Assembly (NCBI GenBank): GCA_964480695.1
Contig: CAYZPO010000065.1
Coordinates: forward strand, 1-5,279
Direction of reading: 5' to 3'
DNA length: 5,279 nucleotides
DNA from: CAZDDW01 sp964480695
GTDB taxonomy: Bacteria; Patescibacteriota; Patescibacteriia; UBA9934; CAZDDW01
The number at the start of each line of letters is the position of its first letter. Positions within the stretch are counted from its first letter, which is position 1. The notes below the pieces were generated by a model. It ran no database searches. It saw only the letters and a program-made list of their open reading frames with translations, and was not told the DNA's origin. A program made the position numbers and the translations under genes. This document shows, one piece after another, positions 1-5,279 of the stretch.

Positions 1-246
1 CTTCTCAAGCCAGTCAAAGGAACAGCTGGGACATTATTGACTTGTGAGAAGCGAGTCAAAGAGCTTGAGACTGCAGCTAAGAGCACTGGTTGTAAAGCAG
101 ATCTCGGGTCAGAGATGGTCGATACTGCTGGTGGTTTTGTGTTACGAACAGCTGACGCAGACCTTGATTACACACTAGAGACCTTGCTGGATCAGATCAA
201 AGATGAAACTTTGATCGAAACTAATTCTTTGTTGTTTAATGCCTAA
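1..246 (+). CDS. ntpE: V/A-type ATPase subunit E, C-terminal part (5' truncated by window edge)
   Basis: The reading frame is open from base 1 and ends at TAA 244-246, giving the last 81 residues of a protein that is about 190-210 residues in this family. Subunit E pairs with the G/H coiled coil to form the peripheral stalk that keeps the A3B3 head from turning with the rotor. The visible part is the globular C-terminal domain that binds the top of the head. It carries the family pattern of a GG followed by a hydrophobic strand (GGFVLRT, visible residues 44-50). A helix then ends in a hydrophobic LLF (DYTLETLLDQIKDE and onward, residues 56-79). The long N-terminal coiled coil lies outside the window. 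A TTG at 37 could be taken as a start, but the frame continues upstream of it, so it is internal. The position directly before subunit C, with a 2-base gap, supports the assignment. Confidence 0.88.
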   Translation, partial: LLKPVKGTAGTLLTCEKRVKELETAAKSTGCKADLGSEMVDTAGGFVLRTADADLDYTLETLLDQIKDETLIETNSLLFNA

Positions 247-248
247 AC

Positions 249-1247
249 ATGATTCGCGACGATTACATCTATCCGAGTTCAAAGATCCGTTCACTAGAAC
301 AGCACCTGTTAAGTGACACGGACATGACGCGTGTGATTGATGCTAAAAATCCAGACATCGCCTTTAAGGCTTTTAACAGCCTAGACTACGCTGGTGAGCT
401 TTTGGATTTGGAAGCTAAGGATTACCGCACAGCCATGGATCGCAAGATGAATCGTTTGAAAAAAATTCTGTATCATGTGGTTCCGGACAAAGACCTACTG
501 CGTTTACTGTTCTTGGAGCGTGATTATTACAACATCCGTTTTATTCTCAAGGAAAAAGCTGCTGGTAAAGATTCAAAAAATCTTTCTGAGCTCTCAGACG
601 GAGTGTGTAAGGCAGATCAAATCCGACGTTACATTATTGACGAACTAGAATCAGACCTGGATCTTGAGGTGCAAGGTGATATTAACGACCTGCGCAAGCA
701 AATCGGAGATGACGTTGATCCAGAACGTATCTCAAACTTAGTCACTCAGAAAATCAACAAGCGCAATCGAGAGCTAACAGATCGTTTGGGAAATCCGTTC
801 ATCAGTACGCTTTACAAATATCTGGCAGACAAAAATAACATCAGTCTGTTCTTACGTGCCCGTCGTGTGGGAAAAAGCAGGAACTGGTTTAGCGAACGAG
901 TAAACGACACCGGACACATTCCAGCCAGTGCTTTGCTAGATACTTATGACGGATCCGATGATGAGGGTTTGCTCAGTCAAATGCGAATATTCTTTCCAAA
1001 TGAACTCGAGGAGTATCTGGAAGAATACAACAAAGACAAAGCCGTCTGGCACGTTGAACTGGGAATTAATAACGTTATTATCGAACACCTGAAGCAGGCT
1101 AAAACGATCGGATACGGACCAGAGGTGGTGGTCGCCTACTTCTTTGCCAAGAAATACGCTATTAAGAACCTGAGCACAATCATGGCTTTGAAGTTCGGTG
1201 AAATCGAACCGACAGAAATTAGAAAACACTTAGTTAACACTTACTAG
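249..1247 (+). CDS. ntpC: V/A-type ATPase subunit C (central-stalk funnel, AC39/d-type)
   Basis: This 332-residue protein matches the usual 320-350 residues of the V/A-ATPase C subunit (equivalent to eukaryotic d). It is a soluble, helix-rich, funnel-shaped protein that sits on the membrane c-ring and receives the foot of the D-F shaft. The protein is built as three similar helical repeats. Visible family landmarks are an N-terminal Y-x6-R-x-LE stretch (YPSSKIRSLE), the repeated D-x-x-N-I/NIR type motif (RDYYNIRFILKEK at 91-103; DKNNISLFLRAR at 194-205), and a C-terminal GPE-x6-Y-x8-I-x-NL-x3-M block (290-311) ending in EIRKHL. The middle, 105-175, is charged and more variable. There is no signal peptide or membrane segment. 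ATG 249 is chosen because it lies 2 bases after the ntpE stop and starts the conserved N-terminus. No Shine-Dalgarno motif precedes it, so translation is probably coupled to ntpE. The stop is TAG, one base before the next start. Confidence 0.93.
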   Translation: MIRDDYIYPSSKIRSLEQHLLSDTDMTRVIDAKNPDIAFKAFNSLDYAGELLDLEAKDYRTAMDRKMNRLKKILYHVVPDKDLLRLLFLERDYYNIRFILKEKAAGKDSKNLSELSDGVCKADQIRRYIIDELESDLDLEVQGDINDLRKQIGDDVDPERISNLVTQKINKRNRELTDRLGNPFISTLYKYLADKNNISLFLRARRVGKSRNWFSERVNDTGHIPASALLDTYDGSDDEGLLSQMRIFFPNELEEYLEEYNKDKAVWHVELGINNVIIEHLKQAKTIGYGPEVVVAYFFAKKYAIKNLSTIMALKFGEIEPTEIRKHLVNTY

Positions 1248-1248
1248 T

Positions 1249-1575
1249 ATGGAAGATTATAAAGTCGCTATTATTGGAACCGAGGAAGCGATCATGGGCT
1301 TCTACGCCCTAGGTGTTGAGTGTTTTCCAATTACTGAAGACAACGAAATTGAATCAATTATAGAAAAAATTAACGCTGGCCGTTTTGCTGCAGTTTTCAT
1401 TACTGAAGACTGGGCTGAACGTGTCCGCACAAAGGTCGATCAAGCTTTCCAAGATGCAGCCCTACCAGCCGTAGTGACTGTCCCATCCCCGCAGGGAGCC
1501 ACTAAGGCTGGGCTCACCAATTTACGTAAAATTGTTGAGCAGGCTGTCGGAAGCGACATATTATTTAATAACTAA
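1249..1575 (+). CDS. ntpF: V/A-type ATPase subunit F (central rotor; NtpG in Enterococcus naming)
   Basis: This 108-residue protein has the normal length for subunit F, a small Rossmann-like protein bound to the side of subunit D in the rotor shaft. In related enzymes its C-terminal helix modulates ATPase activity. Family signatures are the first strand and helix VAIIGTEEAIMGFYALGV (6-23, the usual 'viGd.d.v.GF.l.Gv' pattern) and the ITED turn after strand 3 (51-54). They continue with PSPQG (79-83) and the terminal IVEQAVGSDIL (95-105). The usual Asp in the IGD position is Thr here (IGTEE), a mild departure. ATG 1249 follows the ntpC stop by a single base and has no Shine-Dalgarno motif, so coupled re-initiation is likely. 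The gene is followed by the only intergenic gap of any length in the window. In Enterococcus hirae the equivalent gene is called ntpG and the name ntpF is used for another subunit, so the symbol depends on the naming scheme. Confidence 0.92.
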   Translation: MEDYKVAIIGTEEAIMGFYALGVECFPITEDNEIESIIEKINAGRFAAVFITEDWAERVRTKVDQAFQDAALPAVVTVPSPQGATKAGLTNLRKIVEQAVGSDILFNN

Positions 1576-1596
1576 ACTTTAGAAATTAGAATTAAT
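1576..1596 (+). promoter_or_regulatory. A/T-rich 21-base leader of ntpA
   Basis: This is the only real intergenic spacer in the window. It is almost all A and T and contains two copies of TTAGAA (1579-1584 and 1586-1591), then TTAAT just before the ATG at 1597. No purine-rich Shine-Dalgarno core (GGAG or AGGA) is present. I infer an unstructured leader that lets ribosomes load directly on ntpA, whose product is needed at three copies per complex. A promoter here is not supported, because no -10/-35 pair is clear in so short a space. Confidence 0.35.
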
Positions 1597-3348
1597 ATGG
1601 CTGAACAAACAGGAACAGTCATCAAGATCTCTGGACCGCTCGTGGTCGCCTCAGAAATGAACGAGGCACGAATGTACGATGTGGTTAAGATTGGTGACAA
1701 TAAACTGGTAGGGGAGATCATCAAGCTCAATGGAGACCAGGCCTCAATCCAGGTATACGAAGAGACCACTGGATTAAAGCCAGGCGACCCGGTTCACATG
1801 ACTGGCATGCCTTTGTCTGTAGAGCTTGGCCCAGGAGTACTTAAATCAATTTACGACGGAGTGCAGCGACCTTTGAAGGATATCGAAGCTGTGGCTCAAT
1901 CACCGTATATCACCAAAGGAATTGATGTGCCAGGTTTGGATCGAACTAAAGAATGGGAGTTTAAAGCAGAAATGAAAGATGGTGAACCAGTTAAAGAAGG
2001 TGACGTAATCGGAACGATTCAGGAAACTGAACTGATCGTGCACAAAGTAATGGTACCTCCTGGAGTTAATGGAACGGTATCTGGTTTGAAGAGTGGAAAC
2101 TTTAAAGTAGAGGACGTGGTGGCTAAAGTTGATGGTCATGAAATTACTTTGCTGCAGAAATGGCCGATTCGTGTTCCTCGACCTTACAAAGAGAAGCTAA
2201 CTCCAAAGACTCCGTTAATCACCGGAACTCGAATCTTTGATACTTTTTTCCCAATCGTTAAGGGTGGAGCTGGTTGTATCCCAGGGCCTTTCGGGGCTGG
2301 AAAAACAGTTACCCAGCAGTCACTAGCTCGACTATGTGATGCTCAGATTATTGTTTACATCGGTTGTGGTGAGCGTGGAAACGAGATGACTGAGGTACTG
2401 GATGAATTCCCAGAACTGATTGACCCAACTTCAGGAAAGCCTTTGATGGAACGAACAGTATTGATCGCCAACACCTCAAATATGCCTGTAGCGGCTCGTG
2501 AGGCTTCGATCTACACTGGAATCACTATTGCTGAGTATTATCGTGATATGGGCTATAACGTAGCCTTGATGGCTGACTCAACTTCTCGTTGGGCTGAGGC
2601 CTTGCGTGAGATTTCTGGACGACTGGAAGAAATGCCTGGTGAGGAAGGATATCCGGCTTACCTTGGATCTCGAACCGCTGCTTTCTACGAACGTGCTGGT
2701 TTAGTTGACTGTCTTGGAGAAGATGATCGTAAAGGATCACTTACTGCAATCGGAGCGGTTAGTCCTCCAGGTGGTGACCTATCAGAGCCAGTGACTCAGA
2801 ACACTTTGCGTGTAACTAAAGTTTTCTGGGGACTGGATGCTAAACTGGCTTACCGTCGTCACTTCCCAGCGATTAACTGGTTAAACAGTTACTCACTTTA
2901 CAACGACAACGTGGAAGACTTTTCCCGTCAGAACTACGGACAGGACTGGCCAGAAATGAAAACTCAGGCCATGGGAGTCCTACAAGAAGAAGCTAGTTTG
3001 CAGGAAATCGTTAAACTGGTTGGACTTGATGCTTTGTCATCAAAAGAGCAGGTTACATTAGATACTGCTAAGGCTCTGCGTGAGGACTACTTACAACAGT
3101 TCGCCTTTGATGAAGTGGATGGATACACTCCTCCAAAACGAATGTACTTGATGCTGAAAGCCATTTTAACCTTCCATGAAGCTGCTCTCGACGCTGTCGA
3201 CAAGGGAGCTAAGGTGAAAGACATTACTGATCTAGCAGTCAAAGAAAAGATTGCTCGAGCCAAGACAGAAACTGACGAGTCAGCTCTAACAGCTCTACAG
3301 AAGGAATCGGTTGAACAGGTTAAGTCCACTATTAAGGCTGGAGAATAA
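1597..3348 (+). CDS. ntpA: V/A-type ATPase catalytic subunit A
   Basis: This 583-residue protein has the full family length (about 575-595). Subunit A carries the catalytic sites of the A3B3 head, coupling ATP hydrolysis or synthesis to rotor movement (EC 7.1.2.2 type). Domains in order: N-terminal beta barrel (about 1-70, starting GTVIKISGPLVVA); the non-homologous bulge typical of A subunits (about 115-190, including the PPGVNGTV turn); the nucleotide-binding domain (about 200-430); and a C-terminal helical bundle. Visible active-site motifs are Walker A GPFGAGKT (230-237, Lys236, Thr237), GCGERGNE with the catalytic Glu259 and Arg260, and Walker B VALMAD (322-327, Asp327). SNMPVAAREASIYTG (294-308) and SRWAEALREISGRLEEMPG (330-348) also match the family. 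All key residues are present, so the enzyme should be active. Oddities are RLCD (245-248), where relatives usually have KWSD or KWSN, and Cys227 just before the P-loop. The start follows the A/T-rich leader and begins the conserved barrel. Confidence 0.98.
   Translation: MAEQTGTVIKISGPLVVASEMNEARMYDVVKIGDNKLVGEIIKLNGDQASIQVYEETTGLKPGDPVHMTGMPLSVELGPGVLKSIYDGVQRPLKDIEAVAQSPYITKGIDVPGLDRTKEWEFKAEMKDGEPVKEGDVIGTIQETELIVHKVMVPPGVNGTVSGLKSGNFKVEDVVAKVDGHEITLLQKWPIRVPRPYKEKLTPKTPLITGTRIFDTFFPIVKGGAGCIPGPFGAGKTVTQQSLARLCDAQIIVYIGCGERGNEMTEVLDEFPELIDPTSGKPLMERTVLIANTSNMPVAAREASIYTGITIAEYYRDMGYNVALMADSTSRWAEALREISGRLEEMPGEEGYPAYLGSRTAAFYERAGLVDCLGEDDRKGSLTAIGAVSPPGGDLSEPVTQNTLRVTKVFWGLDAKLAYRRHFPAINWLNSYSLYNDNVEDFSRQNYGQDWPEMKTQAMGVLQEEASLQEIVKLVGLDALSSKEQVTLDTAKALREDYLQQFAFDEVDGYTPPKRMYLMLKAILTFHEAALDAVDKGAKVKDITDLAVKEKIARAKTETDESALTALQKESVEQVKSTIKAGE
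3340..3343 (+). promoter_or_regulatory. Probable Shine-Dalgarno GGAG for ntpB
   Basis: GGAG lies within the last sense codons of ntpA, and 9 bases separate it from the ATG at 3353, a workable though slightly long spacing. It is the only recognisable Shine-Dalgarno core before any of the five starts in the window. It favours ATG 3353 over the in-frame TTG at 3311, which would add 14 residues not seen in the family. It could be accidental because it also encodes the Gly-Glu at the ntpA C-terminus. Confidence 0.45.
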
Positions 3349-3352
3349 ACAT

Positions 3353-4738
3353 ATGGAAAAACGATACAAGACAATCAAAGAAGTCCAAGGACCGCTCGTC
3401 ATTGTTGAGGGGATCGAGGATGTTATGTATGAAGAAATGGTGGAGGTAGAACTTGGTGATGGGACCAAGCGTAAAGGACGCGTTTTGGAAATCACTGACA
3501 AGCATGCTGTGGTGCAGATTTTTGAAGGCACTAGTGGAATTGACGTTGATAACTCTACAGCAACTTTCCTTGGCAAAACTATGCAAATCGGTGTGTCAAC
3601 TGACATGCTTGGGCGTGTATTCTCAGGAATCGGAGCTCCTAAAGATGGTATGCCTGACGTAATTCCAGAAAAACATCTGGACATTAACGGTGCACCGATC
3701 AACCCATACTCACGAGAAATGCCTAAAGATTTCTATCAAACTGGTATCTCAACTATTGATGGACTGAACACTTTGGTGCGTGGACAAAAATTACCTGTGT
3801 TCTCTGGAGCTGGTCTACCTCACAACGAAATTGCTGCCCAGATCGCGCGTCAGGCTAAGGTGATTGAAGAAGGAACTAGTGAAGAAGATTTCGCTGTGGT
3901 GTTCGGAGCCATGGGAGTGACCTTTGAAGAAGCTGAGTTCTTCGTCAACGAATTCAAGAAGACCGGTGCTATCGAACGTGCTACCTTGTTTATCAACTTG
4001 GCTGACGACCCTGTGGTTGAACGAATCACTCTGCCTCGTTTAGCTTTGACTACAGCTGAGTACCTGGCTTTTGAAAAAGGAAAGCACGTGCTCGTAATTT
4101 TGACTGACCTGACTAACTACTGTGAGGCTTTGCGCGAGATCTCCGCTGCTCGAAAAGAAATCCCTGGACGTCGTGGTTATCCTGGTTACTTGTATACTGA
4201 CCTTTCAACCATTTACGAACGAGCTGGAAAGATGAAAGGACGAAAGGGAAGTGTGACCCAGATTCCTATCTTGACCATGCCTGAAGATGATATCACTCAC
4301 CCAATTCCTGACTTGACTGGATATATTACTGAGGGTCAGATCATTGTGTCTCGTGACCTGTACCGTCAAGGAGTTTATCCTTGTGTAAACGTTTTGCCTT
4401 CGCTTTCTCGTTTGATGAAAGCTGGAATCGGAGAAGGGCAGACGCGTGGCGATCACTCAGGTGTAGCTAACCAGTTGTTCGCGGCTTACGCTACTGGTAA
4501 AGAAGCTCGTGAGTTGGCTGTTATTCTTGGAGAGTCTGCTTTGTCAGACGCTGAGCGCGCTTACATTAAATTTGCTGATGCTTTTGAGAACGAATTTGTG
4601 ACTCAAGGCAAGGACGAAGATCGAACTATTGAAGACACATTGACTCTTGGTTGGAAACTGTTGTCGATCTTACCTAAGAAAGAACTTAAACGTGTTAAGG
4701 ACGAAGAAATCGAGAAGTACTTACCAAAGACTGAATAA
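3353..4738 (+). CDS. ntpB: V/A-type ATPase regulatory/non-catalytic subunit B
   Basis: This 461-residue protein has the normal length (about 455-470). B alternates with A in the head and supplies the arginine finger to the catalytic site, but does not itself hydrolyse ATP. The protein has an N-terminal beta barrel (about 5-75, RYKTIKEVQGPLVIVEG and onward), a central nucleotide-binding-like domain (about 100-360) and a C-terminal helical domain. As expected for B, the P-loop is degenerate: SGAGLPHNEIAAQIARQA (151-168) has no GKT. Further landmarks are ERITLPRLALTTAEYLAFE (223-241), TDLTNYCEALREISAARKE (251-269), PGRRGYPGYLYTDL (271-284) and GSVTQIPILTMPEDDITHPIPD (299-320, given in part). PSLSRLM (349-355) contains Arg353, matching the known arginine finger. 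One departure is Cys344 in YPCVNVLPSLSR, where YPP is usual. ATG 3353 is chosen because the protein then starts just before the conserved KTIKEV strand, 4 bases after the ntpA stop and downstream of a GGAG. An in-frame TTG at 3311 overlaps ntpA and is not believed. Confidence 0.97.
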   Translation: MEKRYKTIKEVQGPLVIVEGIEDVMYEEMVEVELGDGTKRKGRVLEITDKHAVVQIFEGTSGIDVDNSTATFLGKTMQIGVSTDMLGRVFSGIGAPKDGMPDVIPEKHLDINGAPINPYSREMPKDFYQTGISTIDGLNTLVRGQKLPVFSGAGLPHNEIAAQIARQAKVIEEGTSEEDFAVVFGAMGVTFEEAEFFVNEFKKTGAIERATLFINLADDPVVERITLPRLALTTAEYLAFEKGKHVLVILTDLTNYCEALREISAARKEIPGRRGYPGYLYTDLSTIYERAGKMKGRKGSVTQIPILTMPEDDITHPIPDLTGYITEGQIIVSRDLYRQGVYPCVNVLPSLSRLMKAGIGEGQTRGDHSGVANQLFAAYATGKEARELAVILGESALSDAERAYIKFADAFENEFVTQGKDEDRTIEDTLTLGWKLLSILPKKELKRVKDEEIEKYLPKTE

Positions 4739-4740
4739 TT

Positions 4741-5279
4741 ATGGCTAACGCACTAGGCGTCAATCCAACTAGGCAGGAACTGTTAAAGCTCAAGGTCAAG
4801 CTCAAAACCTCTGAGCGTGGTTATAAGTTACTCAAAGACAAGCGCGATGGTTTGATGAAACAGTTCATGGAAATCATTCGTGAAGCTAAGGACCTGCGTG
4901 AAAACGTAGAGAAACAGCTGGAGACTGGGTTCCGAGCCTTCCTGTTTGCTGGAGCCAAAACTCCACCGTCTCTACTTAAGAGTGCTTTCTTGTTACCATC
5001 GAAAAAGACTTACTTGCAGGCTGATATTAAAAACGTGATGTCAGTTAACGTGCCAGTATTTGAGTATAAAGAAGAAGGCGATTTCCTGTCTTACGGATTT
5101 AGTTTTACTGCTTCTGAGCTGGACACTGCCTTGCAGAGCTTCTCAGATACTTTGAAAGATATGGTACGACTAGCAGAAGTTGAACACTCAGCTAAACTAC
5201 TCGCGCAAGAAATCGAAAAGACTCGACGTCGAGTGAACGCTCTCGAATACGTCTTTATTCCAAAGATGAAAGAAACGAT
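4741..5279 (+). CDS. ntpD: V/A-type ATPase subunit D, 5' part (truncated by window edge)
   Basis: The frame opens at ATG 4741, 2 bases after the ntpB stop, and stays open to the window end, giving 179 complete codons. The family is about 200-225 residues, so roughly 25-45 are missing. Subunit D is the rotor axle: its N- and C-terminal helices form a long antiparallel coiled coil that runs into the A3B3 cavity and, with F and C, passes torque to the c-ring. The N-terminal signature is clear: NPTRQELLKLK (8-18), then RGYKLLKDKRDGLMKQF (26-42). The return helix has RRRVNALEYVFIPKMKET (162-179), matching the conserved R-R-x-N-A-L-E-Y/x-x-x-I-P pattern. The middle (about 65-130) is the variable globular part. 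There is no Shine-Dalgarno motif in front; translation is likely coupled to ntpB. Confidence 0.95.
   Translation, partial: MANALGVNPTRQELLKLKVKLKTSERGYKLLKDKRDGLMKQFMEIIREAKDLRENVEKQLETGFRAFLFAGAKTPPSLLKSAFLLPSKKTYLQADIKNVMSVNVPVFEYKEEGDFLSYGFSFTASELDTALQSFSDTLKDMVRLAEVEHSAKLLAQEIEKTRRRVNALEYVFIPKMKET

Larger units (their letters stand above)
1..5279 (+). other. V/A-type ATPase operon segment, E-C-F-A-B-D order
   Basis: Six co-directional genes with gaps of 2, 1, 21, 4 and 2 bases encode the soluble head and rotor parts plus one peripheral stalk subunit. The order is the conserved one of archaeal A-type and bacterial V/A-type ATPase clusters. No terminator hairpin with a T-run and no internal promoter is visible, so a single transcript entering from the left and leaving to the right is inferred. 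Subunits I/a, K/c and the G/H stalk partner are expected outside the window. Confidence 0.9.

Noticed and set aside
37..246. A 69-residue gene starting at TTG 37
   Set aside because: The same frame is open to the window's left edge and the translation is the C-terminal domain of subunit E, so TTG 37 is an internal Leu codon.
1067..1080. Perfect 14-base palindrome TAATAACGTTATTA inside ntpC
   Set aside because: It encodes part of an ordinary helix. About 0.3 such palindromes are expected by chance in this length, it has no loop or T-run to act as a terminator, and no partner site is seen.
3311..3352. An upstream in-frame TTG that would extend ntpB by 14 residues
   Set aside because: It overlaps ntpA by 38 bases, adds residues absent from B subunits, and ATG 3353 has a GGAG and the usual N-terminus right after it.
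3453..3662. A 69-codon + strand frame inside ntpB
   Set aside because: It is out of frame within the conserved N-terminal half of ntpB and has no recognisable domain or start signal.
3295..3702. Open reading frame of 135 codons on the - strand across the ntpA/ntpB junction, and similar antisense frames at 936-1229, 1572-1769, 1900-2139, 2525-2740 and 4205-4456
   Set aside because: All lie opposite strongly conserved ATPase coding sequence and their translations are low-complexity or Ser/Phe-rich with no family resemblance; they are frame shadows.
5221..5234. Perfect 14-base palindrome ACTCGACGTCGAGT inside ntpD
   Set aside because: It encodes the conserved TRRRV stretch of subunit D using CGA-CGT-CGA codons, so codon use explains it. 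It lies in mid-gene with no terminator features.
1..5279. A novel defence, mobile or other undescribed system
   Set aside because: Every base is accounted for by ATPase genes or gaps of at most 21 bases; no repeats, transposase, RNA gene or foreign cassette is present.

Overview
The window is the central part of an operon for a V/A-type (rotary) ATPase. All six genes are on the + strand in the order E (3' end only), C, F, A, B, D (5' part only). This matches the E-C-F-A-B-D block of archaeal A-type ATPases, Thermus V/A-ATPase and the Enterococcus ntp Na+-ATPase operon. The membrane genes (subunits I/a, K/c and H or G), which in such operons usually sit upstream of E or elsewhere in the cluster, lie outside the window, as do the N-terminal part of E and the last residues of D.

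Layout: ntpE end 1-246; ntpC 249-1247; ntpF 1249-1575; ntpA 1597-3348; ntpB 3353-4738; ntpD 4741 to the right edge. Gaps between genes are 2, 1, 21, 4 and 2 bases, so over 98% of the window is coding. I see no promoter, terminator, RNA gene, repeat array, insertion sequence or CRISPR. One polycistronic transcript with coupled translation is the simplest reading.

How the genes work together: A and B form the A3B3 catalytic hexamer, with ATP chemistry on A and the arginine finger on B. D and F form the central rotor shaft, C is the funnel that seats the shaft on the membrane c-ring, and E is part of the peripheral stalk. Whether the enzyme pumps H+ or Na+, and whether it mainly makes or hydrolyses ATP, cannot be told because the c-ring and I/a subunits are not in view.

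Organism: GC is in the mid-40s to about 50% in the rows sampled. Arginine is written almost entirely with CGT and CGA (no AGA/AGG in ntpA or ntpB). Most starts lack a Shine-Dalgarno motif, and the visible stops are TAA or TAG, never TGA. The catalytic P-loop reads GPFGAGKT. I favour an uncultured bacterium over an archaeon, but the sequence alone does not fix the lineage. The sequence gives no support for a previously undescribed system: this is a well-conserved housekeeping operon with a few small sequence peculiarities.
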